NCBI GenBank assembly: GCA_015680685.1
Contig: MNCI01029357.1
Span: 127,869-191,868, forward strand
Length of the DNA stretch: 64,000 bases
Origin: Gnetum montanum
Lineage: Eukaryota; Streptophyta; Gnetopsida; Gnetales; Gnetaceae
Direction of reading: 5' to 3'
Below, piece by piece: positions 24,064 to 36,604 of this stretch. Under the pieces are notes generated by a model. The model did no database searches. It was not told the DNA's origin and saw only the letters and a list, made by a program, of their open reading frames with translations. A program made the translations under genes and the position numbers. Position 1 is the first letter of the stretch. Each line of letters opens with the position of its first letter.

Positions 24064-26180
24064 CCTAGGAAACTAAAAATGCTAAGCATTGAGCGTAGTT
24101 GGATCTAAGAAAAAAATAAACTAATGATAACATTAGACTAGAATGATATCAAAGGCAAAACAAATAATGAAACATGTTGATAATATTAATAATCATTTTC
24201 CCAAATACTTTTCCTAAAAAATTTATATGTGCTAAAACAAACCCCAATGCAATTTGTCAAATAATTACCATGCAAATGAAATATGCTAAGGTCTCAAACC
24301 ATAAGTGAAATATGATAGATCTACTAGGAGCAAAGAAAATATCTCATACAACATAGTAAAGTATGATAAAACTTGTAAAGTGTAGGAAAAAAATATGTTG
24401 TGTCTACCAAATGTAGGTGAAACCACAAATATGCTACTAGCTAGATGTCCATAGAAATGCTAAGGCTTACTATGATTGACTCCAATAGAAAATGCTAAGG
24501 CTTACTATGACTAATGTTAACAAAAAATGCTAAGGAATACCATGGCTAAAAACCAAAAGAATGCTAAGTCTTGCTATGGCCAAAAATGCAAGGAATGTTA
24601 AGGCCTACTATGGCTGAAAGTGGAAAAATGATAGCACCAAATATGGCTAAAAAATGATAGGATCCACAAAAAGTAAAAAAAAAAAAAGCTAGAACTTAGA
24701 AAAGCATGAGAAAATATGATAAGTGAAAAGGGTTTTTGGTAGTATAATTGGGTGTTGCAATTGCTGAAAATGTACCTGCTATCAGATTTGGTAGCTTAAA
24801 TTGAATAATACATTCTACCACCTCTATGTCTATCAATGCTCCATAATTATCTACTCTACTATTAGCCATCATTGTCATCATAAATCTATATTAGTATCAT
24901 AGGTGAAAAGAACTACGGTTTACTCCTACCCCTTAAATTTTTTATTCCATAACACTTTGCATACATTTACTAAGGTCAAATTTCAAACAAAACCCTAAGT
25001 GTAAAATTTCAAAATATACTATTTCTTAGCATAAATTTCTAGGTACCTAGGTGTTATGCTAGAAAAACACTTTCTAGCATAAATACTATAAAGTATGTAT
25101 GTGGAGAAAAAATGCTACAATAACACATTGCTAACATAAATCTTGAAACATGCTACCAAACATGTTTCCCAACATAAATCCTACAAATATGTTGTTGCCA
25201 AGAAAACATTGTCCTAAAAAATGCTACCTTTTCCCTTGAAATGCTACTAAGGTCAACTACTAAAAAATGTTGACTAAAAGCCTTCATGATGACAAAAACA
25301 TTGTCGTTGGAGGATATGCTACCTAGAGAATACATGCTACCTAGAGAAATATGATAGCTAAGGAAAAACATTGGCCTAGAAAGAAAAAAGCTACCCTAGT
25401 AAAAATGTTATCTTAAGAAACATGTTGTCTTCACCTGGCTAAATACACTACCAAATAAGAAATTCTAACCGTTAAAAACATTCAAAGAATATGTTTCTTG
25501 GCATAAATCCTAAGATAAAATCTACCAAAACTATTTGCCTCATTGAAAAAAAAATGCTACTAAAATATGCTATCTAGCACAAAAAATTGAGAATATGCTA
25601 CCAAGGAAAAACGCTAAAGAAAATATGCTCTTCATCATAAACCTTGGTATAATTTTCATAATATGCTATGCCATTGGGAAATATGCTACCCTTGCTAGAA
25701 AATGTTTCCTTTGTAAATATGTTATCGTACACTAGAAAAATGTCCTAGCTAAGGAAAGAAAAATTGTTGGTGGATAAATATGCTATCAAGTTAAGCCAAA
25801 CATGCTGCCAATAAGATATATTATTTTTATGATAAGAAAATATACTATAAAACATGATCTCTTAGGTTGCACAATAATATGATACTTGTATGCTAATCAC
25901 ATGAAGAGATATTACATAAATTAGAATATATTATCATTTTAAATAATTTTATTTATTAATGTATGACACAAATTTCATTTGATGTATTCATTTTCTTGTG
26001 CAACATTGACCAATGTAGATGTGATGATAACTTAGATTACCTCAAAATTTGACAAGATCATTTCATAATATCACATATCCAATTGACCAAGGATGCCTAA
26101 AATTTGAACCTAGTAACCTTCTAGAATACACAACTAGAATCAAGAAGCCATTCAAATTGTCAGATTACATAATAAAAACT
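24064..26180 (+). other. Non-coding region upstream of A4 pol, with degenerate repeats
   Basis: No gene is seen. At 24440-24640 there are about six degenerate units of ATGCTAAGGCTTACTATGG, which match the reverse complement of the A2 array upstream of pol (45645-45905). At 25040-25850 a second loose array has repeated AATATGCTACC and AAAACATTG motifs. The position (upstream of pol) and motif suit the family A array in the + orientation. Confidence 0.5.
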
Positions 26181-28257
26181 ATAGACCTAAATTCAGTAAC
26201 ATTACTAAGGATCCATTAATAGAAATATCTATTACAACACATAATGATAAGGGTAATACTTGGAAGCTAATTTTTACACTAGAACCTAAACTCACTTAGG
26301 ATATCACCAAAATGCTACAATATAATATCAAAGCTTTTGCTTGGTCTTATGAAAACATACATAAAATTAATCCATAACTCATCCAACACAACATCATACT
26401 AGATATAATTATAAAGCCTGTTAAATAAAAGGTTCACAAGATTCAAGCTAACTAAGCACTAGTGATTGGCAATGAAATTAAAATATATATATCAAGCTAG
26501 TTTCCTTATAGTTGTTGACTATGCAGACTAGATATCCAATATCATGATAGTTCCTAAGAAGAATGGAAGCATCTCTATATGCATAGATTTCAATGACTTT
26601 AATAAAAAATCATTAAATACAATTTTTCCCTACTAAGTATTGACCAACTTATTAATACAACCATTGGTCATACATCACTATCCTTCATAGACAAATTTTT
26701 AGGATAAATCCAAAGCTACATTAACACAAAACATCAACTATACACAACTTTCATGATCCCTTGGGGAACCTTTTATTACATCATGATGCTCTTTGGTCTA
26801 AAGAATGTTAGTGCAATATATCAAATATGTATGACTAATATTTTTAGTTATTACATGTTAGGGCTACTCAATGATTATATTGATGATATCATAGTAAAAT
26901 CAAAGATAGACCTTAACCATGTATAAGATTTGAATATGGTTCTTCAACATTGTCGTAAATATGAACTCTAACTAAATCCTAAGAAGTATGTCTTCAATGT
27001 CAAAATAGTTTAAATTATTGGTTTTATAGTTTTAGAAGTAGGGATATGTGTTGATCCAAGATAAAATTATATCCATAACTAACATGTCTATGCTAAGTAA
27101 TTTCAAGGAGTTACATGGTTTTCAAGATATAGTATACTTCATTCGTAGGTTTACCTTGAAGCTTATAAACAAGTTACAACCCATGCAACATTTACTTAGG
27201 AAATGTATTTACTTTAAATGAACAAATGAATGCTAAGTATTCAACAATAATATTAAGCAAGTGTTATCCAAATTGCTAATTGTATACCTGCCTCAATAAA
27301 ATAAGTTATTCTTCATGTACCTTGCAATCTTAAATACATCCATGGCTTTATTGCTCTATCAAAAACTAGAGAATGGGGTAGAGATGTCAATATATTATCT
27401 AAGTCATGAATTAATAGCTTATGAAACTAGATATACTAATGTTAAAAAGTATTTTTTAGCCTTAGTTTACTCTTTGAAGAAGAAATGGAACCATTACCTT
27501 TTTAGGACACAAACCAACATCATATGTAAAGATAATGTACTAAGGGCTATCACATGTAACATTTATTAGAGTACCAAAATAGCTAGATGAAAAGATAGAG
27601 TGGCTAAGTTTGACTTGCACTATGTATTACAAACTACAACAAAAGTTCAAGCCATATCTCTAGAGCTAACTACTTCCATAATCAAAGATAATGCAATAAT
27701 AAATTCACAATTTCTAGATGAACATGTAAATATCATCAATAACATAGCTATGGATTATCAGTCTATTATCCATTTCAATGGAACCACAACTATGCATGGG
27801 ACTAACGTCATTGTTATCTTTATATTCCCTTCTAGAAAAATCCAATCTTTCACTCTTCTCTTTAAGTTTTCATGTACCAAGAATATGGTAGAATATGAAA
27901 GATGAGTCAGAGTGTTGATAACAGCTCATGATTGAGGATATACATGTTTAATTTTAACTAGTAGTTAACCAAGTGACTAAAGTATGCACTTGTAAAACCA
28001 AGCATCTATTATCCTATTGCAACCTAGCTAATATAGTTTCCCAACACTTTATCAAAATTAACATCCAACATATTCCTCAAGTAAAAAACACACTCATTGA
28101 TGTCATCACTACATTAGCCTTAAGTATAACTCCTAATGTTTTTAGTAAAATACCTTCCATGATAGAAACTTGTGCACAACCCATCATGAATCACATGTAA
28201 AGTACTTCCATGATAGTCATAGATAATCCTTCTCAACCTAATTAATATGATGATATC
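26180..28257 (+). pseudogene. A4 pol remnant, N-terminal part
   Basis: A heavily decayed Tat pol on the + strand: N-terminal linker near 26200-26430, reverse transcriptase at 26510-26990 (CIDFNDFN, an IPWGTFYYI tract and YIDDIIVKSK at the active site), connection segment near 27110, RNase H at 27315-27570 (SHELIAYETRYTN), and the second RNase H at 27730-28140 (IHFNGTTT, then VKNTLIDVITTLAL). Dozens of stops are present. The frame is interrupted in the middle of a Tyr-Asp-Asp-Ile stretch by B1 at 28258 and resumes in frame at 34357. Confidence 0.8.
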
Positions 28258-29045
28258 TGATGGGACGTGATATTGCATGGACCACGATATCGTGTACGCA
28301 ATATCATGGTGCATCACCAAGTCTATAAATAAGAGGCAGCTCTCCCTTATTTTCTAATCTAGGCCTAGACCATAGAAAAAATCTAGTAATTTTTCCCTTC
28401 CAAAGATAGACTAATTTCCATGTGCCCGCAGTAGGAACTCCAAAGTGAACGAATCTTTATTCAAGTAGACATTGTACCTAAACAAACGTTTGTGTATGGC
28501 AATAAAGACGAACTTCTTGGATAAACATTGTAGTGCATGGAATAGGCTAAATAGGATTTTATTTACTGTTATTTATGATTCAGCATTTAAATGCTTCATT
28601 AGTTATTAAATCTCTCTCAACCATTCTCTCCTAGTTAAGTGCCTCAGTACGACCACTTCGAGCATGTGCATTACGCGTGGTGATCCCAGCAACGACTAGT
28701 GTTTGGTAACCAAGGTTGCATCGGTTCAGGTGTGAACAATAAGTGGGAACAGATGCTGATTCTAGGTTAATTAAGGCTTAGTTAGTTAGTTAGAGTTAGC
28801 TAATTAGTCTATTCACCCTTCACCTCAATAGCAGTGGAGATAAAACATAAAAAGATATAAAAATTATATACCTCAGACTTACTTAACCATGCATCATGAC
28901 AACTACAAGTCTGGGAAGATAATGAATGATTAACCTTAATTGTTCCATAAGGCATGTAGGCACTTAGTTTGAGGAGTTCAATCAGATCGTGTGTGCTACG
29001 CTCATATTCATATGGTTGAGTGTAGGGGTACCTCACCACTCATCA
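28258..29045 (+). repeat. B1 5' LTR (788 bp)
   Basis: Shares with the 3' LTR the ACGATATCRTGTACG palindrome region, TCTATAAATAAGAGG (TATA box near 28322), AATAAAGAYGAACTT near 28500, the CGTTACGC-like blocks and the terminal ACCTCACCACTCATCA. It has only one or two GATATC palindromes where the 3' LTR has about eight. Confidence 0.9.
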
Positions 29046-29046
29046 T

Positions 29047-29066
29047 TGGCACCGCTATTGGGGATT
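29047..29066 (+). other. B1 primer-binding site (tRNA-Asp type)
   Basis: TGGCACCGCTATTGGGGATT starts one base after the 5' LTR. It differs from the tRNA-Asp primer site used by Athila-type elements at a few positions that are mostly C/T or G/A changes, as expected from deamination. Confidence 0.75.
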
Positions 29067-29186
29067 AAGTGTTTGTGTGCTAAGTAGAACATAGGAAATC
29101 ACTACAGTGTTGGGAGCTTAAAATAACCTTAGGGTTAGTTAAAAAAAATTATACAATGGTTAAATAGCACACCGAATCAAATAACA

Positions 29187-31560
29187 ATGTCTTCTTCCAA
29201 CAAGAGCATTTCACCACCTAGGAATTATAGAAGAAACAGTAGGCAATCAAAAACACATAACCAAAATCTACCAATTCCTTAACAACACCGAGTGGTATAT
29301 ACTCATCCCAATGAGTACATACCAAATTTTACCTTTATCCTCCATCAAGATGAATAGCTATGATGGAGAGACTTGCAAGGTAACATAGTGTTACCTCTAG
29401 ATCGGTCAGTCCCAAACATGCTTCTCCGTGCTCTTGCACATATTGGCATGACACAGCTCTATGCTGAATACGTTATAGGTGATTTTGATACAAGGGATTA
29501 TCATCCCATAGCTACACAACATATCAGGGACTCAAGGCAGGAGAGCCACCATACACTATTGAAGGGAAAAGGGATCCCGCACGTCCGAAGTGAAATCGAA
29601 GATGATGAACCAGTTATAATGGGTTCTCTATCAAATGATTTTTTCCCTCCTAATGATGGTGAGAAGGTAGGGTATCAGAACCTATGATCTACAATACACA
29701 ACCTTGGTTCTAATCCCCGTGAATGCCAACTGTTCACTGAGGGAACAACAATACATGACAAGGACGAACACTTAGATCATCATCATGATCAGGACCATAG
29801 TAGCTGAAGAGAAGGTAAGAAGCATCGTCATGGTGACGGTTCTCCTTCTTCTTCTCCATCATCACACCATTCATCCTCTCCTTCCATATTTTGGCGTAGC
29901 CACAAGGAGCATAATGGTGAGGATAGAGGTAGGAAAAATTAGAGACCTCGATGAGAGAGTCGAGAGAGAGGACAAGGACATGAACAAAGGGATATTAGGA
30001 AACAACATAGACATCATAGATGTCATGAAAGAGACGATCATGATGAGCCCCTACTTGCAGCCTGGAGTATGCTAAATATAACAAAGGCAGTGAGAATACC
30101 ATCAAGGCATAAAAGAGAGAGCCAAATCAAGCACTTAGACATGAAAAATATCCCATGATTTGAGGGGGGATATAACACTCATCCGCAAAATCATTTACAA
30201 GAATTCCACGATGCCTGTGCCTTACAAAACATAGAGAACGAGTGGTAGAAACTAAAGTTGTTTCCCAAGACACTCATTAAGGAAGCAGAGAGTTGGTACC
30301 GGTCCTTAGAACTGGAAACCATTAGGAGGTGGAGTATGATGTTAGAGTTATTAAATGATAAATATCAAATGTACTCCAGAGTGTCTAATTTGCGTAACCA
30401 GATCCAAGGATGGAAGCAAGGTACTCATGAACCCTTGGATGCTACCATGGGGCAATACTATGCATTGTTACATCGTTGCCCAGGCCATGGTTACGCATAA
30501 TGGGACCAACTTTGCCACATCATAGATGGGCTAAGACATGAGACTAGGAGAACCCTTGGGACTTATGCCCAAGGGAGACTATCAGAACTTAGAGTCCATG
30601 AGATTCATCGATTATTGGAGAAAGTAGCCAAAGAAGAAGGGGAGCTACGGAAAAGAGAAAGGGCGGAAGAATATAACCACGATCCTTCCCTTCAGAAGAA
30701 GGGAGTGAGATTTTGTGATGAGGAGGATGAGTCACCACTTGAAGAGTTGCTGAATAGAAAAACCTTACTGATTCAAAAGCTAACAATAGAAGCATCAGCC
30801 AAGGTGGATCAGTTGTGAGATTTCTTAGACTCTACACTTGAAACTATCTTGAAAATCATAGGGGAGTCTAAGGAGGAATGAAGTAGTGACAAAGACAAGA
30901 AAAAGAGGAGAGATGTAGGCCCTGCACATAACAAGGGTAAGGGAAAAATAACTATCTCTGATGAGGATGTGGATTCTGACACAAACAATGACGGTGGATG
31001 TGAGATTTGCCAATATGACCATCCTAAGGGATGTTGTCCAATCACCTCACATCTACAAGAGTCTGGGGTATATGCACTTAACCCGAGACTTAACGAACAG
31101 CAAGCACCCTGAAGGTTACCTTATCCCCAAGGTAACCCAAGACAGTTCCACCAACCGTTAACATACTATCCAATTGGAACTCCACTAAAACCCATCAGAC
31201 AACATTAGCAGTGGAAATACCCACAGTTATGGGGGATGCCACCACCAAGACAAAAATACCCGTACCTACAACTAGATCCTTATGGCTATTATGTGCAACA
31301 AACGGTTTCTCCAAGTGACTCTATGGGTCATACAACTCCTCAATGTCACTACTAAGTTCGAGAGTACTTTAGAAGGACTCCTTCTCCTCTGAGAGACACT
31401 CCACATGCATAACATCCTCCAAATCCATTCGTCACTTTTCTACCGATAGTTCCCATACCACCTACTCCAACAATGCAAGGGGAACTTCCCACTCAACCAC
31501 AACAACATAATGCTATGAGAGCTGTAAACATTCAACCCACTACTGGTTCTGACAATCGCA
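29187..31560 (+). pseudogene. B1 gag remnant
   Basis: The ATG at 29187 (MSSSNKSISPPRNYRRNSR) starts a frame that, in spite of stops, is shared by the segments 29373-29687, 30258-30500 and 30615-30818. The gag domain is at about 30150-30600 (EAESWYRSLE, RNQIQGWKQGTHEPLD, YYALLHRCPGHGY). A zinc-binding-like C-x2-C-x3-H-x3-C motif (CEICQYDHPKGC) sits near 31000. It is followed by a Pro/Tyr/Gln-rich segment. B2 gag has the same order. Confidence 0.8.
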
Positions 31561-31655
31561 AGAAGAGAAGACCTTTCTTCAGAACCAAAAGCCCAAACAA
31601 GCTCTCAGAACAATAAGAGGTTGAGTCTATGCACACTCCTCCATGATACAACACT

Positions 31656-32201
31656 TTGGGGCTCCCTTCAGTCCAACAACAGAGCTTAACGCATACGGTT
31701 ATGTTAACACATACTGTTACCAATTGGATCAAGGTAGGCCACCTTCCTAGGAAACTCTCTGATCCTAAAAACCCCTTAATCTATCTACAAGTCATCGAGA
31801 ACAAACCACATAAGGCTCTTCTTGACTTAGGTTTCAGAGTCAACTTAATCTCACAAGAAATATATTAAGCTTAGAACCTGCCCCAACTTAAGAAGAGTGA
31901 TATTCAACTAGAGTTGGCTAACCAGTCCATCACCATTCCCTTGGGATTGGTGGAGGACATCGTTACCACTATGTGTGGCTGGTCATACCTACCTGATTTC
32001 TTGGTGATAGAAGTTAATAGTAATAACGGGGGCTTCCCAATTATAATGGGAAGGGCATGGCTGAGTACAGTAGATGCATGCCTAGGGATCTGTGATCTTT
32101 CCTTGAAGATATCTAAGATAAACATTTATGGAAAGATCAAGAAGAAGAAAGTTTCATTCATCACATATAGTGACTCAGAGGGTGATGACATGGAGGAATG
32201 A
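31656..32201 (+). pseudogene. B1 retropepsin-like protease remnant
   Basis: Aspartic protease that would cut the polyprotein, fused in frame after gag. The active-site loop reads LLDLGFRVNLIS near 31812, where B2 keeps LLDSGSGVNLIS, so the catalytic D-S-G has become D-L-G. The flap and C-terminal hydrophobic parts (DIVTTMCGWSYLPDFLVIEV, then IIMGRAWL) are recognisable. A stop follows ISQEIY. Not functional. Confidence 0.8.
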
Positions 32202-33397
32202 TCAACATCTCTTCCATGTAACTGGTGTGTCTTAGAAACAAAAATACAAAGGTGCCTGTATGTAGCAACTACAGAACAAGAGAACACCCCATGGTTGACA
32301 GCTAATTGAAAGAGCAACCCATCAACATGCATGGAATGAACTGGGGAAACAACCCATGCTAACAACGAAGGCATAGATACATTGGAGTAAGATCATCACC
32401 AACTTCTATCCCTTAATCTAAGAACATCAGTAGGGAGAAGTTGGACACTTTTGAAAAATTAAAATAGGCATTCATTATTTTGGATCTCTCCCTTTCCATT
32501 CAGTCATGGGGGAGATGGCCACCTATGCTGAACATTAGGGGCCCTCAGTTCTTTTTAATTTTTTTTACACATTTTTTTTACACATTTTTATTTTACACAT
32601 TTTTGTTTTACAAATTTCTTCAACTTTTCTTATTTTTTGTTTTACAACATCATTATACTTTTTTGTTTCTTTATGTGTGTGTGTGTTTGTGTGTGTTATC
32701 CATCTTGTAAGTTTGTCACCCAATAAGTGTTCTTCATGATGGTATGAACTATTTTTCCATTTGATTTCTAATGTTTGGTTTTTACCTTTAAGTTATGATG
32801 TTGATAATAAGGTATGTTTATTTTGATATGGTAGGCAATGATTCCACTTCATCCATTCATCCACAAATCTCTATGGTCTCTCTTGGTTTGGAATTGTATA
32901 GTCCCTTTCTAATAAGAACTTCAACAAATCAGTGACTAAGTATTTCTCAAACTAATAAATTACTCAAGGATTGAAAAGGGTGTGAATTAAAGAGAACTTG
33001 ATGCATTTGTGTTGGCCATTCTCTTGGGTGCTTGGATGTTTTAGTCTTGAGTTTTCTTATTGTTCCGATGTTACCCAATTATCGGGAAGCTGAGCTAATA
33101 AAAATAATAGTCTTTGCATGTTGTGGTTCTCACGCATAAAAACCAAAAAAATAAAAAATTAAAAAATTAAAAAAATTAAAAAAAAAACATAAACGCTAAT
33201 CTTCTCTCTCAGCTATAAAATAAGCCCTGATGTCAAATGTAATAAGGTGTTCATTCTTGTTGTCATGAAAACTAGTTTTGTCATGTCTTGTAATGATGAT
33301 CCATTCACATGTCAACCCATTAGTTCCATTTGAGTCAATAATCCCATACCTTCCCGATATTATTGTATGGAACTCGAGAATGATTTTTCATTTAGTC
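32202..33397 (+). other. B1 3' untranslated region
   Basis: Directly after the protease the sequence jumps to the region that in B2 follows integrase: a TTATTTTGGATCTCTCCC block at 32476 matches B2 near 50220, so about 3 kb of pol is missing at a junction near 32470. Then come a T-rich tract with repeated TTTACACATTTT (32560-32600), a TG dinucleotide repeat (32665-32696), the GGGTGTGA block and an A-rich run (33150-33190). No gene is seen. Confidence 0.6.
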
Positions 33398-33406
33398 ATG
33401 GGGGTA
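33398..33406 (+). other. B1 polypurine tract
   Basis: ATGGGGGTA immediately before the TGATGGG start of the 3' LTR. B2 has its complement at 48250-48258. Confidence 0.7.
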
Positions 33407-34351
33407 TGATGGGACATGATATTGCATGGGCCACGATATCATGTACGTGATATCGCAGCGGCTATGATATCACATCCCTCACGATATCACATCATCCCCC
33501 ATGATATCGTGTCGTCCTCCATGATAACGTGGTTGTTGTGATATCACATCCCTTACGATATTGTGTACGTGATATCACATCGTCCCCTGCGATATCGTGT
33601 ACGCGATATCATGATGCACCGCCAAGTCTATAAATAAGAGGCATCTCTCCCTTGTTTCCAAATATAGGCCTAGAATGTAGCAAAAATCTAGTAGTTTTTT
33701 CCCTCCAGAGATAAATTAATTTCCATGTGCCCATAGTAGGAACTCCAAAGTGAACGGATCTTTATTTGAGTAGACATTGTACGTGAACACAAGTTTGTGT
33801 ATGGAAATAAAGATGAACTTATTGGATAAACCTTGCAGTGCATGGAATAGGCTAATTAGGATTTTATTTAATATTATTTATTATTCATCAATTGAATACC
33901 TTATTAGTTATTAAATCTCTCTAAACCCTTCTCTCCTAGTTAAGTGCCTCAGTACGACCACTTCGAGCATGTGCGTTACGCTTGGTGATCCCAGCAACGA
34001 CTAGCATTTGGTAATCAAGGTTACATTGGTTCAAGGTGTGAACGGTAAGTGGAAACGGATGCTGATGCTAAGTTAATTAAGGCTTAGTTAGTTAGTTAGA
34101 GTTATCTAATTAGTCTCTTCACCCTTCACCTCAATAGCATATGAGATAAAACATAAAAATATTTAAAAATCATATACCTCAGACTTACTTAACCATACAC
34201 CATGACAACTACAAGTCTAGGAAGATAATGAATGATTAACCTTAAGTGTTCCATAAGGCATGTAGGCACTTAGTCTATAGAGTTCAACCATATCATGCAT
34301 GCTACGCTCATATTCGTATGGTTGAGTGTAGGGGTACCTCACCACTCATCA
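33407..34351 (+). repeat. B1 3' LTR (945 bp) with expanded GATATC array
   Basis: Direct copy of the 5' LTR, about 157 bp longer. The extra length is in 33440-33610: a run of palindromes such as ACGATATCATGTACGTGATATC spaced by CATC or CCCCC-rich linkers. A TATA box is at about 33630. Confidence 0.9.
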
Positions 34352-35474
34352 ATATCAAATTCTACCTCCTGTATGATGAACCTCCATAAAACCTTACTAC
34401 CTCCCACAAAGATGTCATTCAAAAATAATCAAAACAATATGTTATAGTAGCTAAGAATACACTAGGCCATAAATCCCATAATGGCGTATTGTTGGTATGT
34501 CTAAGCAAGGTAGAAGCTCATACAATTTTGCAACAAGTACATGAGGGCATATGGAGAGTGCATATAGGAGAAAGAATCATGGTTGCTAAGATTATACATC
34601 TAGGTTACTACTAGCCCTATATAGAACATTATTGCATGTAGAAAGTAAAGACCTATGATATTTTCCAAAAGCACAAAAACCTAATACACATTCCATCAAT
34701 AGAACTACATATCACTTGAATCACATAGTCATTCCAATGATGGGAAATCGACATTATCATACCCATAACACCTAAGTCCTCTATAGGATAGAGCTTGATC
34801 ATTATCATAACTAAGTACTTCATAAAATGGGTTGAAGAAATTCCATTAAGATAAACCACTTCATAACAAGTATGCCAATTCATTTTAGACAACATACTAT
34901 CACATTTTGATCTCCCTCTAACCATTGTCACTGATAATAGACCATAGTTTAGTAGTAGTAAGGCACAATCCTTTTCAAATAGTTACACATTAAATATTCT
35001 TTCTCCATGCCATATTATCCATAAGCTAATGGGAAAGTCAAAGCCAATAACAAAGTTTTCATCAATCTCCTCAAGAAGTTGCTAATTAATAGTGAACATA
35101 TATGGCACAAGCAATTTTTGCATGCATTATTGGCCTATAGGAAGACATTTTGCATGACAACACACATTAAACCACATAGTCTTGTTTATTAATCTAAAGC
35201 TATTTTGCCTCTTGAATTGTGGGTTCCATCCTTGAGGATAGCTCTAGTTGATTACATCAATGATGAAAAGATAATGAATTATGTACCATAAATTTAGATT
35301 TGATGAAAGAAAAATGAATGTATACACTTACCAACATCAAGCCTTACTAAGAGAAGTAGAGATAATAGCATCATTATGATCCAAAGAAGAAGAATCTCAA
35401 GGAAGAAAACCTAGTCCTTAAAGCTATTCAAAAACCCACAAACAAGTTTTTTCCCAACTAGGATGGATTATTTT
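34352..35474 (+). pseudogene. A4 pol remnant, integrase part
   Basis: After the second ATATC copy, the frame of 26180-28257 resumes with KFYLL, matching the A3 pol stretch that follows its second RNase H. The integrase zinc-binding domain (QQVHEGIWRVHIG, KIIHLGYY) is at 34500-34660 and the catalytic core at 34660-35000 (ITKYFIKWVEE; TDN in VTDNRP). A tail runs to about 35474, where the sequence corresponding to WEGPYLV in A3 gives way to an A-type LTR. Confidence 0.78.
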
Positions 35475-36519
35475 TAACTGAAAAATTTGGTGTTCTAAAA
35501 TCAAAAAATTTAGTGTAGAATAGTTTAAACTTGGATACAATGTTCCTTGAGAAATAATCCAAAGAACCTCAAACTATCTTATCGATTAATTGAGAACTTA
35601 AACAACTATTACTAAGTACAAAAGGATGCAAACAAGATAGAAATTTTAAATGTAGAGTTCAATAGTTAATAAATTCAAAATAAATATGGAAAATAAGGAT
35701 AACTATATACTTTGTATTAACTGTGATAAAAATTTTATGGAAAGCAAGGTTCAGAGAATACAAGTTATGGACTTTAAAAGCCCAGAAGCATAAAGAATAG
35801 CTTTGGAGCTCGAAGATGGTTACAAGGGGTGTTCTACAACAAAATTTTCACCTACATATACAAAGAAATATACTCTTGAACTTTATCTACCAAAGGTTCT
35901 CTCCACTTGTTCAAAATGGCTATGGACTTTTAATTTCTTACTTAGCTTTAAGAGTCTCTAGTTTAGTTGAAAGAAAAATGATTTAGAAGTCCTCAAAATG
36001 ATGCAAGCTTTCATTTAAATAGGTTTTATATGTCTTGATTTTTTGCTCATGGATTCTACCTAATTTTTGACATGTCCTAAAAATTTTATGATGTCATTTA
36101 ATGGCCAAAATCTATAGTGTGTGATGCACAAACGTTTTTAACTTTTTGGATTAAAATACTAAAGTATTTGGTACTTTTATCATCTAAAAAATGTAGCTTG
36201 TTAAGAAACAATGTATGAAGCTTTTCCTGCCAATTTTGATGATATATTTGGGTTATTTTCATGGCCCAAACACTAACATATATTCCACCAATGCTTTTGG
36301 CTTTTTTCTGTAAATTTTAGAAATGTATTTACATTTTGTTACTTCACATGTTGGCTTGAATAAAATTTACAACTAATGGATTATAAATTTCACTTTACAC
36401 ATGAGAAATTATCCAAAAATTTACAAGAATAAAGTCATGGGGTAGGGTTTTTGAAGGAAAATAGGTAGTTATATCCACCTTTAAATTCACATCAAATTAT
36501 AATGTGAATTATTGTCTCC
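35474..36519 (-). repeat. A5: decayed A-type LTR
   Basis: The + strand order matches the left part of other A LTRs: a block ending GGATACAATGTTCCTTGAG (35530-35550), then AATCCAAAGAACCTC and CTTATCGATTAATTGAGAACT, corresponding to the GGATCCGTGTGAGGG, GAGGTGCCCT and TGATCAGATAGGGACTT blocks of A1. It ends near 36519 (ATTGTCTCC for GGTGTTTCA), where the hairpin follows. It begins inside the A4 integrase tail. The other end of A5 is not in view. Confidence 0.6.
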
Positions 36520-36604
36520 TAGGCATCCTATTTGTTGAAGTTTGAAGGATTGAACCAAGAAACATCAACAAAGAAAAAAAAATTTGCTACAATTTCATCA
36601 TCAA
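36520..36604 (-). other. A5 polypurine-tract region and hairpin
   Basis: TTTGTTGAAGTTTG and AAACATCAACAAAG (36530-36573) form the inverted repeat seen beside the polypurine tract in A1-A3. The loop (AAGGATTGAACC) is the CpG-depleted equivalent of the A3 loop GAGGAATCGACCC. The copia LTR begins about 30 bp later. Confidence 0.6.

Larger units (their letters stand above)
28258..34351 (+). mobile_element. B1: Athila-like element lacking RT and integrase
   Basis: 5' LTR 28258-29045, 3' LTR 33407-34351, both starting TGATGGG and ending CTCATCA, with the 5-bp duplication ATATC on both sides (28253-28257, 34352-34356). Removing the element and one ATATC restores an uninterrupted reading frame in the A4 pol, which proves the boundaries. 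Inside are a tRNA-Asp-like primer site, a gag-protease frame with stops, and a long 3' untranslated part. The interval that in B2 encodes reverse transcriptase, RNase H and integrase is absent, so B1 needed enzymes in trans. Confidence 0.93.
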
